Assembly: GCA_900541905.1 (NCBI GenBank)
Contig: UQLQ01000023.1
Location: forward strand, 1-26,358
Direction: 5' to 3'
Source: an uncultured Oscillospiraceae bacterium
GTDB lineage: Bacteria > Bacillota > Clostridia > Oscillospirales > Acutalibacteraceae
DNA length: 26,358 nt
The first letter of the stretch is position 1. Each line of letters opens with the position of its first letter. Made by a program: the position numbers and the translations under genes. The notes under the pieces are model-generated. The model was not told where the DNA came from, did not search any database, and saw nothing but the letters and a program-made list of their open reading frames with translations. Shown here piece by piece: positions 15,614 to 23,829 of the stretch.

Positions 15614-16451
15614 TGGAAAAGAAGTATCCGCAAAAGTAAAAGAGCAAGTTGCGGAAGAAGTAAAACAACTGAAAGAAAAGGGAATTCATCCCGGTTTGGC
15701 GGTTGTGATTGTTGGTGAAGATCCCGCTTCCAAAACCTATGTAAAAAATAAAAAGCTTGCATGTCAGGCAGTTGGAATTCATTCGGAAGAATACGCGTTA
15801 CCGGCAGAGACCACGCAAGAAGAATTGCTGGATTTGGTACACAAACTAAATGAAAAACAAGATATAGACGGTATTTTGGTGCAGTCTCCTTTGCCTAAAG
15901 GTCTGGACGAACAATTGGTGATTGAAAATATCAATCCAGCCAAAGATGTAGATGCGTTTCACCCTGTGAATGTGGGACGCATTATGATTGGTGATTACAG
16001 TTTTTTGCCATGTACTCCGGCAGGCGTTATTGAGCTGATTCATTCCACAGGTATTTCTATTAAAGGAAAACGCTGTGTAGTTATTGGCAGAAGCAATATT
16101 GTAGGCAAACCAATGTCTATGCTTCTGTTACATGAACACGGCACCGTTACCATATGCCATAGCCGTACTGAAAACTTAGCAGAAGTTTGCAGTCAGGCAG
16201 ACATTTTGGTAGCTGCAGTGGGAAAAGCAAAATTTGTGACTGCAGATATGGTAAAGGACGGGGCAGTCGTAATTGACGTTGGCATGAACCGTGATGAAAA
16301 CGGAAAATTATGTGGGGACGTTGATTTTGACTCAGTGGAGAAGAAGGCTTCTTTTATCACCCCTGTTCCGGGTGGCGTTGGTCCAATGACCATTGCAATG
16401 TTACTGAAAAATACAGTGACTGCCGCAAAACAAAGAGCGGGTATTGCTTAG
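15597..16451 (+). CDS. folD: Methylene-tetrahydrofolate dehydrogenase/cyclohydrolase
   Basis: FolD interconverts 5,10-methylene-, methenyl- and 10-formyl-tetrahydrofolate using NADP and supplies one-carbon units for purines and formyl-Met. The 284-residue product shows Y48 and catalytic K52 in TYVKNKKLAC, the VDAFHPVNVGRI segment, PCTPAGVIELI, the nucleotide-binding GRSNIVGKPMSMLLL, and the C-terminal signature PVPGGVGPMTIAMLL. ATG 15597 follows AAAGGAG (15581-15587) inside lgt; the longer frame from 15519 is only the lgt shadow. In many Firmicutes folD is followed by xseA, xseB and ispA, but here dxs comes next after 32 bases. Confidence 0.96.
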   Translation: MATIINGKEVSAKVKEQVAEEVKQLKEKGIHPGLAVVIVGEDPASKTYVKNKKLACQAVGIHSEEYALPAETTQEELLDLVHKLNEKQDIDGILVQSPLPKGLDEQLVIENINPAKDVDAFHPVNVGRIMIGDYSFLPCTPAGVIELIHSTGISIKGKRCVVIGRSNIVGKPMSMLLLHEHGTVTICHSRTENLAEVCSQADILVAAVGKAKFVTADMVKDGAVVIDVGMNRDENGKLCGDVDFDSVEKKASFITPVPGGVGPMTIAMLLKNTVTAAKQRAGIA

Positions 16452-16483
16452 TAAAATTGTGTTATATTAATGGGGTATGAACT

Positions 16484-18358
16484 ATGGATTACCTTTTAAA
16501 AATGGTAAATTCTCCGGAAGATTTGCGTAAAATACCTGTTCGTAAACTTCCGATGCTTTGTCATGAAATTCGTGAAAAAATAATAAGCGCTGTTTCGGAC
16601 AACGGCGGTCATTTGGCTTCCAATCTTGGCGTAGTGGAACTTACGGTTGCACTACACCGTGTATTTGATGTGCCCAATGACGCGATTGTCTGGGATGTAG
16701 GGCATCAATCTTATGCGCATAAAATCTTAACGGGAAGAAAAGACGACATCAGCGGTTTAAGAACCAAAGATGGTATTTCCGGTTATCCAAAGCGCAGTGA
16801 AAGCAAATACGATGCGTTTGATGTTGGTCATGCCAGCACTTCTATTTCTGCTGCTTTGGGTATTGCGCAGTCAAAACGTTTGCATAAACGTGACGACCAT
16901 GTCATTGCAGTCATTGGAGACGGCGCATTAACAGGCGGTATGGCGTATGAGGGGTTAAACAATGCGGGCAGATATACCAGAAACTGCTATAAGAATTTTA
17001 TTGTTATTTTAAATGACAATAAAATGTCCATTTCCCGCAATGTAGGTTCCATGTCCCGCTATCTTACAAGCATCCGTACAGAACCGTCCTATTTGCAGGC
17101 AAAAGGAAATGTGGAGAAAGCTCTGGACCATTTGCCTGTGATTGGCGCTCCTATGTACCGTGTAGTAAAAAAATCAAAGAAAATTGTAAAACAAATGCTT
17201 TACAATACCACAATTTTTGAGGATATGGGCTTTGCTTACTATGGTCCGTTTGACGGTCATGATGTAGAAAACTTAATTCATGTACTGGAAAATGCAAAAC
17301 GTATGCATCAGCCTGTACTGCTGCATATGGTTACCAACAAGGGAAAAGGATATGCATTCGCGGAAGAACGCCCGGATACGTTCCACGGCGTTTCTAAGTT
17401 CGATGTGGCAACAGGAGAAGGTTCCGCTGTGTCGGGGGAATCGTTTTCCAATACATTCGGAGAGCATATTTGTAAACTGGCAGAAGAAAATGACCAAATT
17501 TGTGCCATTACTGCTGCAATGCAAACAGGTACGGCATTAAACGAATTTGGTATTCGGTTCCCCAAACGCTTTTTTGATGTGGGCATTGCTGAGGAACATG
17601 CCGTTTGTTTTGCAGGCGGTTTGGCGGCAGGCGGTTCGTTGCCTGTATTTGCGGTTTATTCTACATTTTTGCAGCGCGGGTATGACCAAATCATTCATGA
17701 CGTGGCAATTCAGAACGTAAAAGTGATATTTGCCATAGACCGTGCGGGTATTGTGGGAGAGGACGGTGAAACACATCAAGGTGTATTCGATGTTGCCTTT
17801 TTGAATACGGTGCCGAATTTAACCGTATATTCTCCTGCGTATTATGATGAACTGCGTATGGATTTGGATACGGCTGTGAAAGAATGTGACGGAGCGGTTG
17901 CCGTTCGCTATCCGAGAGGCAAAGAGTTATACAAACCGTCCGATTTTCAGATAACGGGAAATTCCTTTGATTGCTACGGAGATGAGTCGGCAGAACATGT
18001 GATTGTTACATACGGACGCATTTTTTCCAATGCGTGTCTTGCTTTGGAAGAACTAAAAAGTCGCGGAATATCTGTACGTATTATTAAGTTGAACCGTATA
18101 AAACCTGTTGACAAAGCGGCTGTTTTGGAGGCTGCAAAGGCAAAACATCTATACTTTTTTGAAGAGGGAATTCAGCAAGGCGGCTTGGCAGAACATTTTT
18201 ATTTTTTGCTGCATGATACTGAGTTTAAAGGGAGTTATCATGTAACCGCCATTGACAATCAATTTGTAAAACAAGCTACCATGAAAGAGGCGCATCAACT
18301 GTTGAAACTGGATAAAGACAGCATGGTAGAAACCATAGTATCGGAGTGCACATTGTGA
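16484..18358 (+). CDS. dxs: 1-deoxy-D-xylulose-5-phosphate synthase
   Basis: DXS condenses pyruvate and glyceraldehyde 3-phosphate to start the MEP route to isoprenoids and also feeds thiamine and pyridoxal synthesis. The 624-residue length is normal. It shows H43 in GGHLASNLG, the thiamine diphosphate motif GDGALTGG (145-152) ending at NDNK (177-180), and the AEEHAVCFAGGLA segment with the catalytic glutamate, then a transketolase C-terminal domain. A GGGGT site precedes ATG 16484. The stop overlaps the tlyA GTG start (GTGA). Its place between folD and tlyA fits the Firmicutes cluster, minus the intervening genes. Confidence 0.97.
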   Translation: MDYLLKMVNSPEDLRKIPVRKLPMLCHEIREKIISAVSDNGGHLASNLGVVELTVALHRVFDVPNDAIVWDVGHQSYAHKILTGRKDDISGLRTKDGISGYPKRSESKYDAFDVGHASTSISAALGIAQSKRLHKRDDHVIAVIGDGALTGGMAYEGLNNAGRYTRNCYKNFIVILNDNKMSISRNVGSMSRYLTSIRTEPSYLQAKGNVEKALDHLPVIGAPMYRVVKKSKKIVKQMLYNTTIFEDMGFAYYGPFDGHDVENLIHVLENAKRMHQPVLLHMVTNKGKGYAFAEERPDTFHGVSKFDVATGEGSAVSGESFSNTFGEHICKLAEENDQICAITAAMQTGTALNEFGIRFPKRFFDVGIAEEHAVCFAGGLAAGGSLPVFAVYSTFLQRGYDQIIHDVAIQNVKVIFAIDRAGIVGEDGETHQGVFDVAFLNTVPNLTVYSPAYYDELRMDLDTAVKECDGAVAVRYPRGKELYKPSDFQITGNSFDCYGDESAEHVIVTYGRIFSNACLALEELKSRGISVRIIKLNRIKPVDKAAVLEAAKAKHLYFFEEGIQQGGLAEHFYFLLHDTEFKGSYHVTAIDNQFVKQATMKEAHQLLKLDKDSMVETIVSECTL

Positions 18359-19173
18359 GTGAGAAAAAACGCTTAGACTGTTTATTATTTGATATGGGAT
18401 TGGCTGAAAGCAGAGAAAAAGCCAAAACCTTAATCATGATGGGACAAGTATATGTAGATAATCAAAAATCCGATAAACCCGGAACACCTGTCCCAGAAGA
18501 TGCAAAAATTGAAGTGCGCGGCGGCGGATTGCCTTATGTCAGCCGCGGTGGATTAAAACTGGAAAAAGCCATGCATACCTTTGATATTTCATTGAAAGAT
18601 AAAATTTGTATGGATATTGGCGCTTCCACAGGCGGATTTACCGATTGCATGCTGCAAAACGGTGCGAAAAAAGTATATTCCATTGACGTGGGTTACGGAC
18701 AGCTCGCGTGGAAATTAAGGACAAATCCGAATGTGGTAAATCTGGAACGTACCAATGTACGCTATATCACTCGAGAGCAAGTGCCTGATGATATTGACTT
18801 TGCCAGTGTGGATGTTTCTTTTATCTCTTTGACTTTGGTTCTGCCTGTTGCTTACCAATTTCTGACCGAACAGGGGGAAATGGTGTGCTTAATCAAACCG
18901 CAGTTTGAAGCAGGCAAAGAAAAAGTTGGGAAAAAAGGCGTTGTACGCGACTCTGCTGTGCATAAGGAAGTCATTGAAAAAATTCGCAATTTTGTTTTGG
19001 TACAGGGCTTTTCTGTCATTGACATTACCTTTTCTCCCGTGAAAGGTCCTGAGGGAAATATTGAATATTTAATTTATATTCGTAAATCGGAACATCCTGA
19101 AGATATGTCTCATATGGATATTTCATCCTTAGTTGTGCAATCACATCAGCAATTAAATGGCGGTGAATCATAA
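18355..19173 (+). CDS. tlyA: TlyA family rRNA 2'-O-methyltransferase (S4 domain plus FtsJ-like domain)
   Basis: TlyA methylates ribosomal RNA at 2'-hydroxyls and is also called hemolysin A or YqxC. The 272-residue product has an N-terminal S4 RNA-binding domain (about residues 5-60) with KRLDCLLFDMGLAESREKAK. A linker carrying YVSRGGLKLEKA leads to an FtsJ-like Rossmann methyltransferase whose SAM motif I is MDIGASTGGFTD (86-97), with VDVSFISLTLVLP further on. GTG 18355 is chosen because GGAG (18343-18346) lies eight bases before it, and the resulting GTGA overlap with dxs is typical coupling; an in-frame GTG at 18346 overlaps that site. It ends in TAATG with nadK. Confidence 0.93.
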   Translation: MSEKKRLDCLLFDMGLAESREKAKTLIMMGQVYVDNQKSDKPGTPVPEDAKIEVRGGGLPYVSRGGLKLEKAMHTFDISLKDKICMDIGASTGGFTDCMLQNGAKKVYSIDVGYGQLAWKLRTNPNVVNLERTNVRYITREQVPDDIDFASVDVSFISLTLVLPVAYQFLTEQGEMVCLIKPQFEAGKEKVGKKGVVRDSAVHKEVIEKIRNFVLVQGFSVIDITFSPVKGPEGNIEYLIYIRKSEHPEDMSHMDISSLVVQSHQQLNGGES

Positions 19174-20054
19174 TGAAACTTGCAGTTATCCCAAACTTGA
19201 GCAAAAAAGATGCTCGTAAATATACTTTGCAAAGTATTGATATTTTACACCGTCTTGGTGCCGAGCTTTTCATGCATGATGAAATGCAACAAGAATTTGC
19301 ACAGCAGCCGGTTGTTTTTTATCAGGAAATTGAGGAACTGATTGAACACTGTGATATCGTTATCGCCATCGGCGGAGACGGTACGATTATACATGCTTCC
19401 AAATATGCTTCGGCTGCGAATAAACCGGTACTTGGCATTAATGTTGGTCGTCTCGGTTATGTTGCAGGATTGGAAACCAATGAACTGTGCAGTTTGGAAC
19501 GTCTGATGGACGGAGACTACACAGTAGAAGAACGTATGATGCTTGAAGTTTCATTTTATCAAAACGGTAAAAAACAAACGTATCAAGTATTAAATGATGC
19601 GATTGTCGCACGTGGTTCTTTATCCCGCATTTTGGATTTAACCGTTTCGTATCAGCATGAAACCGTTTGCCAATATCGAGCTGACGGTCTGATTGTAAGC
19701 ACTCCTACGGGTTCCACCGCTTATTCCTTTTCAGCAGGCGGTCCTGTTATGGATCCCACAATGGAAGGTATCCTGCTAACGCCCATATGTCCCCATTCCA
19801 TATTTGGACGCACGGTTGTATTTGGTGCAGATACGGAGTTGTTTATATCTGCAACGTCTCAGTACAACAGCGATATGATTTTAACCCTCGACGGAGACTG
19901 TGTGGCGCATATGGAAGAAAATGAAGTAATACAAATCAAACGTTCTTCATTGACTACAAAGCTGATTAAATTAAAACATCGCAATTTTTATGAAGTCGCC
20001 AGAGAAAAGCTTGGTGAAAGGAGTACTTCCAATGAAAGCGAAACGTCACGCTAA
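19173..20054 (+). CDS. nadK: NAD kinase
   Basis: NadK phosphorylates NAD to NADP in the cytoplasm, the only route to NADP. The 293-residue product contains the catalytic GGDGT (67-71), a following GINVGRLGYVAG, the LNDAIVARG segment where many relatives have Asn-Glu, and TPTGSTAYSFSAGGPV near the end of the active-site region. The ATG overlaps the tlyA stop by one base, the same gene order as in many Firmicutes. The 3' end overlaps argR by 23 bases and contains its ribosome site. Confidence 0.96.
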   Translation: MKLAVIPNLSKKDARKYTLQSIDILHRLGAELFMHDEMQQEFAQQPVVFYQEIEELIEHCDIVIAIGGDGTIIHASKYASAANKPVLGINVGRLGYVAGLETNELCSLERLMDGDYTVEERMMLEVSFYQNGKKQTYQVLNDAIVARGSLSRILDLTVSYQHETVCQYRADGLIVSTPTGSTAYSFSAGGPVMDPTMEGILLTPICPHSIFGRTVVFGADTELFISATSQYNSDMILTLDGDCVAHMEENEVIQIKRSSLTTKLIKLKHRNFYEVAREKLGERSTSNESETSR

Positions 20055-20484
20055 ATTGCTGGAATTAATTCATAACAATGATATTTATACGCAGGAAGAT
20101 TTAATGAGACATCTGCAGTCGGCAGGATTTGACGTCACACAAGCAACCGTTTCCAGAGATATCAAAGAATTGCGTCTTGTAAAAATGCTTTCCGGAAATG
20201 GGAAGTACAAGTATTCTACGGGAAAAGAACCGACAAGACCAACACCACCAAAATTTGACTCATTATTTGCAGATGCCATTGAGTCCATTGAGCCTGCAAT
20301 GAACATGATTGCAGTAAAATGTATGCCGGGTATGGCACAGGCAATTTGTGTTGCTTTGGAGGCAATGTATTTGTCAGGTATTGTAGGTACGTTAGCCGGA
20401 GATGATACCATTTTTATTTTATGTAAAGATATCGTAGCGGCCAACGAAACAACCGTTCAATTAAAGAATATTATGCGTGGGTAG
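20032..20484 (+). CDS. argR: Arginine repressor
   Basis: ArgR is a hexameric DNA-binding regulator that senses arginine. The 150-residue length is normal. Residues 1-70 form the winged helix, with IYTQEDLMRHLQ and VTQATVSRDIKELRLVKM, the latter being the recognition helix. The C-terminal hexamer and arginine-binding domain has the GTLAGDDTIFILC signature. ATG 20032 follows AAAGGAG inside nadK, and the longer frame from 19990 is nadK overlap. No arginine gene and no clear ARG box is seen in this window, so its targets lie elsewhere. The tlyA-nadK-argR-recN order is a well-kept cluster. Confidence 0.95.
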   Translation: MKAKRHAKLLELIHNNDIYTQEDLMRHLQSAGFDVTQATVSRDIKELRLVKMLSGNGKYKYSTGKEPTRPTPPKFDSLFADAIESIEPAMNMIAVKCMPGMAQAICVALEAMYLSGIVGTLAGDDTIFILCKDIVAANETTVQLKNIMRG

Positions 20485-20493
20485 GTGAATGCT

Positions 20494-22173
20494 GTGCTTT
20501 CACAATTATATATTGAAAATGTTGCAGTCATTGAAAAAGCAACCATTGAATTTCATAAAGGATTCAATATCTTAACAGGCGAAACCGGCGCAGGAAAATC
20601 TATTATCATTGATTCCATGCATGGTATTTTGGGAGAACGCACCTCCAAAGATATGGTTCGAAATGGGGCAGAGTCTGCTTTTGTCAGCGGATTGTTTACC
20701 GATTTAACTGACCAAGCAATCAGTAAGTTACGGGAACTGGGGTTTGAACCGGAGGAGGATGCTTCTGTGTTGGTACAAAGAACCATTCAGGCAGAAGGAA
20801 AAAGTACTTGCAGAATCAACGGACGCCCTGCTACCGTTTCTGCTTTAAAAGAACTGGGAAAAACATTAATGAATATTCATGGCCAACATGAAAGTTATCA
20901 TTTGCTTTCTCCTGAACTCCATATTCATTATATTGATGAATCGGGTGATTTAAACACATTGGTAAAGGAATACCGTAATGTGTATCAGGAGTTAAAACAG
21001 ATTCAGTCTGAAATAGGAGCACATGCAACCGATGAAGCGGAAAAACTGCGCCGTATTGATTTGCTTACTTATCAAATTGAAGAATTGGAACAAGCAAATT
21101 TGCGTGAAAATGAAAAAGAAGAATTGATGGAGCGCAAAACCACCATGATGCACGCTGAAAAAATTGCCTCTGCCATTACGGCGGCGAAAGCTGCTCTTGA
21201 CGGAGATGAATCTTTCGATGGCGTTTTGTCTACACTGACTGCAATCACCGCTTCTTTGCAGGACTCCGAGCAATATTTACCTGCATTAAATCCAATCATC
21301 CAAAAATTACACGAATTATCTTATGGGTTGGAAGATGTCAGTGAAGCGTTACGGGAACAGGAATCTCAAATGGAATTCGATGCATCCGAACTGCTTGAAA
21401 TTGAAACTCGTTTGGATTTATTATACCGCTTGTCAATTAAATACGGACAAACAACAGAGGAAATGTTAGCGTTTTTGGAAAGATGCAGACAAGAATTGAG
21501 TCAAATCAATCATTCCGAAGAGACGTTAATTCAATTAAACGAAACGTATGAAATCTTAAAGGAAAAAGCAATTCAGTTAGCCAAACAATTGTCTGACAAA
21601 CGTAAAAAAACAGCAGAGCAATTTACAAAAAAGGTAAAGCATGAATTGCAGTTTTTAAATATGCCCGGCATTGAGTTTCAGGTAGAGCAAGAGAGAGTTC
21701 CTCTTAACAGCAACGGCTGTGATAAGATTCAGTTTCTTATTTCAGTCAATCCGGGAGAACCTGCAAAACCAATTGCCAAGATAGCATCCGGCGGCGAGTT
21801 GTCCCGTATTATGCTGGCGATACAAACCGTACTGTCTGCCCATGATGATTTGGACACTATGATTTTTGATGAAGTTGATACAGGTATCAGCGGCAGCGCT
21901 GCTCAAAAAGTAGGTTTAAAATTACACGAAGTATCCAAATATGCTCAGGTGATATGTATTACACATTTGGCGCAAATTGCTTGTTTGGCCGATTATCATC
22001 TTCTAATTCAAAAACAGGTTACAAATCATAAAACCTATACGCAGGTAATACCATTGAGCAAAGAGGCTCAAACAAAAGAAATTGCTCGTATGATTGGCGG
22101 TGAAACAATCACACCACTGTTATTGCAGAATGCACAAGAGATGATTGACTCTGCCAAACAGTTAAAGGCATAA
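20494..22173 (+). CDS. recN: DNA repair protein RecN
   Basis: RecN is an SMC-like ATPase that acts at double-strand breaks. The 559-residue product has Walker A GETGAGKS (29-36) at its N-terminus, a long coiled-coil middle with charged heptads (about 150-370), and the C-terminal ABC signature IASGGELSRIML followed by Walker B MIFDEVDTGISG. GTG 20494 gives the normal N-terminus MLSQLYIENVAVIE and lies five bases after AGGTGA (20483-20488); a GTG at 20485 would overlap that site. This is the last gene of the operon. I see no clear intrinsic terminator before the tyrS promoter at 22195. Confidence 0.95.
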   Translation: MLSQLYIENVAVIEKATIEFHKGFNILTGETGAGKSIIIDSMHGILGERTSKDMVRNGAESAFVSGLFTDLTDQAISKLRELGFEPEEDASVLVQRTIQAEGKSTCRINGRPATVSALKELGKTLMNIHGQHESYHLLSPELHIHYIDESGDLNTLVKEYRNVYQELKQIQSEIGAHATDEAEKLRRIDLLTYQIEELEQANLRENEKEELMERKTTMMHAEKIASAITAAKAALDGDESFDGVLSTLTAITASLQDSEQYLPALNPIIQKLHELSYGLEDVSEALREQESQMEFDASELLEIETRLDLLYRLSIKYGQTTEEMLAFLERCRQELSQINHSEETLIQLNETYEILKEKAIQLAKQLSDKRKKTAEQFTKKVKHELQFLNMPGIEFQVEQERVPLNSNGCDKIQFLISVNPGEPAKPIAKIASGGELSRIMLAIQTVLSAHDDLDTMIFDEVDTGISGSAAQKVGLKLHEVSKYAQVICITHLAQIACLADYHLLIQKQVTNHKTYTQVIPLSKEAQTKEIARMIGGETITPLLLQNAQEMIDSAKQLKA

Positions 22174-22194
22174 GCATTTGTTCGGCCATTTGAC

Positions 22195-22223
22195 TTGACA
22201 ATGCAAATCTGTTTCATTATAAT
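22195..22223 (+). promoter_or_regulatory. Consensus sigma-A promoter for tyrS
   Basis: TTGACA (22195-22200) and TATAAT (22218-22223) are both perfect consensus hexamers with the ideal 17-base spacing. The predicted start near 22230 lies just before the T-box leader, so strong constant initiation would be controlled by the leader. Confidence 0.92.
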
Positions 22224-22228
22224 ATTTT

Positions 22229-22490
22229 ATTAATAGCATTGATGGAAAAAAGTAGGGTTACCGGTACTGGTACAGAGAATTTGCGGTTGGTGTGAGCAAA
22301 TACAGCGGTAACCTGAACATACATTCCTGAGCTGCTGTCCTGAACCCAGCATCAGTAGGGACATGCCGTGTTTGCACGTTACAGCTAAGGTATGTTTTCA
22401 TACCTGTAAGGCCATGCTTGTGAGAGTATGGTAAACTGAGGTGGTACCGCGATTGATTCGCCCTCTGCATAACTTGCAGGGGGCTTTTTT
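22229..22490 (+). promoter_or_regulatory. Tyrosine T-box leader (tRNA-sensing riboswitch)
   Basis: This leader fills most of the 363-base gap before tyrS. It binds uncharged tRNA-Tyr and then prevents a terminator from forming. The T-box core AGGTGGTACCGCG is at 22439-22451; its TGGT would pair with an ACCA tRNA end, fitting an A discriminator. Stem I spans about 22235-22344: AGCA/TGCT and GGAA/TTCC around a TGAT/TGAG kink-turn-like loop, the AGTA element (22251-22254), helix 22256-22263 with 22306-22313, then CAGAGA and the GGTTGGTGTGAGC distal part. The specifier codon is most likely TAC at 22320-22322 after GAACA. A second TAC at 22301-22303 is less likely. Exact folding was done by eye. 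Confidence 0.92.
22460..22490 (+). terminator. T-box-controlled intrinsic terminator
   Basis: A 10-bp G+C-rich stem (22460-22469 with 22475-22484, one G-T pair, 5-nt loop) is followed by six T residues (22485-22490). It lies nine bases after the T-box core and is the switchable terminator of the leader. Confidence 0.9.
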
Positions 22491-22536
22491 ATATCCCTGC
22501 AAAAGACGTCATAAATGATAATTTTAGGAGGTTATT

Positions 22537-23763
22537 ATGGGAGTTTTTGATCAACTACAAGAAAGAGGCTTAATTGCCCAAACAACAAACGAAGAAAAAA
22601 TTAAAGAATTGCTGAACAATGATAAAGTAACATTTTACATTGGTTTTGACCCTACCGCAGATAGTTTGCATGTAGGCCATTTTGTGCAAATTATGGTCAT
22701 GTCTCACTTACAAAAAGCGGGGCATACTCCAATTGCGCTGTTTGGCGGAGGAACCGGTATGGTGGGGGACCCATCAGGAAAAACCGAAATGCGTAAAATG
22801 CTGACAAAAGAAGAGATTGCACATAATATCAGTTGTTTTCAAAAGCAGATGTCACGCTTGATTGATTTTTCAGATGGAAAAGCAATTATGGCAAACAATG
22901 CAGACTGGCTTTTGGACTTGAATTATATTCAATTTTTGCGTGAAGTTGGTGTTCATTTTTCCGTGAACAGAATGCTGTCTTTTGAATGCTATAAGCAACG
23001 TTTGGAAAGAGGACTTTCTTTCTTTGAACTAAACTATATGCTCATGCAAAGCTATGACTTTTTGGAGTTAAACCGCAGATACAACTGTGTTATGCAATTG
23101 GGCGGAGATGACCAATGGAGCAATATCATAGGCGGTGTGGAACTGGTACGCCGCTCCGACCAAAAAGAAGTATACGGAATGACCTTTACACTGCTGACCA
23201 CCAGTGAAGGGAAAAAGATGGGCAAGACAGAAAAAGGCGCTGTTTGGCTCAATCCCGAAAAAACCAGTCCGTTTGATTTCTATCAATATTGGAGAAATGT
23301 AGATGACGCCGATGTCATCAAGTGTTTGAAAATTCTTACTTTCTTGCCAATGGAACAAATCAATGAATATGCAAAAAAAGAAGGCAGTGAATTAAATGCT
23401 GTGAAAGAGATACTTGCATATGAGGTTACAAAATTGATTCATGGGGAGGAAGAAGCAGCAAAAGCACAAGAGGGTGCTCGTGCTTTGTTTGGTTCAGGTG
23501 CAAATACAGACAATATGCCGTCCACCACTTTCACTGCTTCTGACTTTGCAGATGGTCAATTGGGTATTTTGGATATGCTCATGAAAGCAAATTTAGCTCC
23601 TTCCAAGAAAGAAGGCCGCCGTTTGGTAGAACAAGGAGGCATTTCTGTCAATGATGTAAAAATTACTGATCCTACAGAACAATTTACGGCAGAAAACTTT
23701 AAAGACGGTTTTATCATTGTGAAAAAGGGCAAAAAAGTATTCCATAAAATCGTGTTGTCATAA
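22537..23763 (+). CDS. tyrS: Tyrosyl-tRNA synthetase
   Basis: TyrS charges tRNA-Tyr with tyrosine in the cytoplasm. The 408-residue product is a bacterial class I enzyme: the HIGH motif is HVGH (45-48), the tyrosine pocket region includes LGGDDQWSNI (188-197), and the KMSKS loop is KMGKT (227-231). The C-terminal S4-like RNA-binding domain covers about residues 345-405 (SKKEGRRLVEQGGISVNDVK). AGGAGG precedes ATG 22537. A Tyr T-box leader and its own promoter control it, and a terminator follows, so it is a single-gene unit. Confidence 0.97.
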   Translation: MGVFDQLQERGLIAQTTNEEKIKELLNNDKVTFYIGFDPTADSLHVGHFVQIMVMSHLQKAGHTPIALFGGGTGMVGDPSGKTEMRKMLTKEEIAHNISCFQKQMSRLIDFSDGKAIMANNADWLLDLNYIQFLREVGVHFSVNRMLSFECYKQRLERGLSFFELNYMLMQSYDFLELNRRYNCVMQLGGDDQWSNIIGGVELVRRSDQKEVYGMTFTLLTTSEGKKMGKTEKGAVWLNPEKTSPFDFYQYWRNVDDADVIKCLKILTFLPMEQINEYAKKEGSELNAVKEILAYEVTKLIHGEEEAAKAQEGARALFGSGANTDNMPSTTFTASDFADGQLGILDMLMKANLAPSKKEGRRLVEQGGISVNDVKITDPTEQFTAENFKDGFIIVKKGKKVFHKIVLS

Positions 23764-23774
23764 AAGAAGCTGTA

Positions 23775-23806
23775 AAAAACAAAGCTTGCTTGCAGGCTTT
23801 GTTTTT
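23775..23806 (+). terminator. Intrinsic terminator after tyrS
   Basis: A 14-bp stem (23775-23788 with 23793-23806, one G-T pair, 4-nt loop) ends in TTTTT, twelve bases after the tyrS stop. Only 23 bases separate it from the next start codon, so the next gene must rely on read-through or on a promoter inside tyrS or this stem. Confidence 0.8.
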
Positions 23807-23829
23807 ACGTTATAAGTCGAGGTGAATCT

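Noticed and set aside
19990..20054. Longer ArgR start at 19990
   Set aside because: The extra codons are the nadK 3' end read in another frame; AAAGGAG lies correctly before ATG 20032.
20085..20444. Reverse-strand open frame of 119 codons inside argR
   Set aside because: It is fully opposite argR, whose domains are complete; no ribosome site precedes it.
22301..22303. TAC as the T-box specifier codon just after GCAAA
   Set aside because: Its first base pairs in the distal stem (ATTTGC with GCAAAT); the TAC at 22320-22322 lies opposite AGTA in the expected loop.
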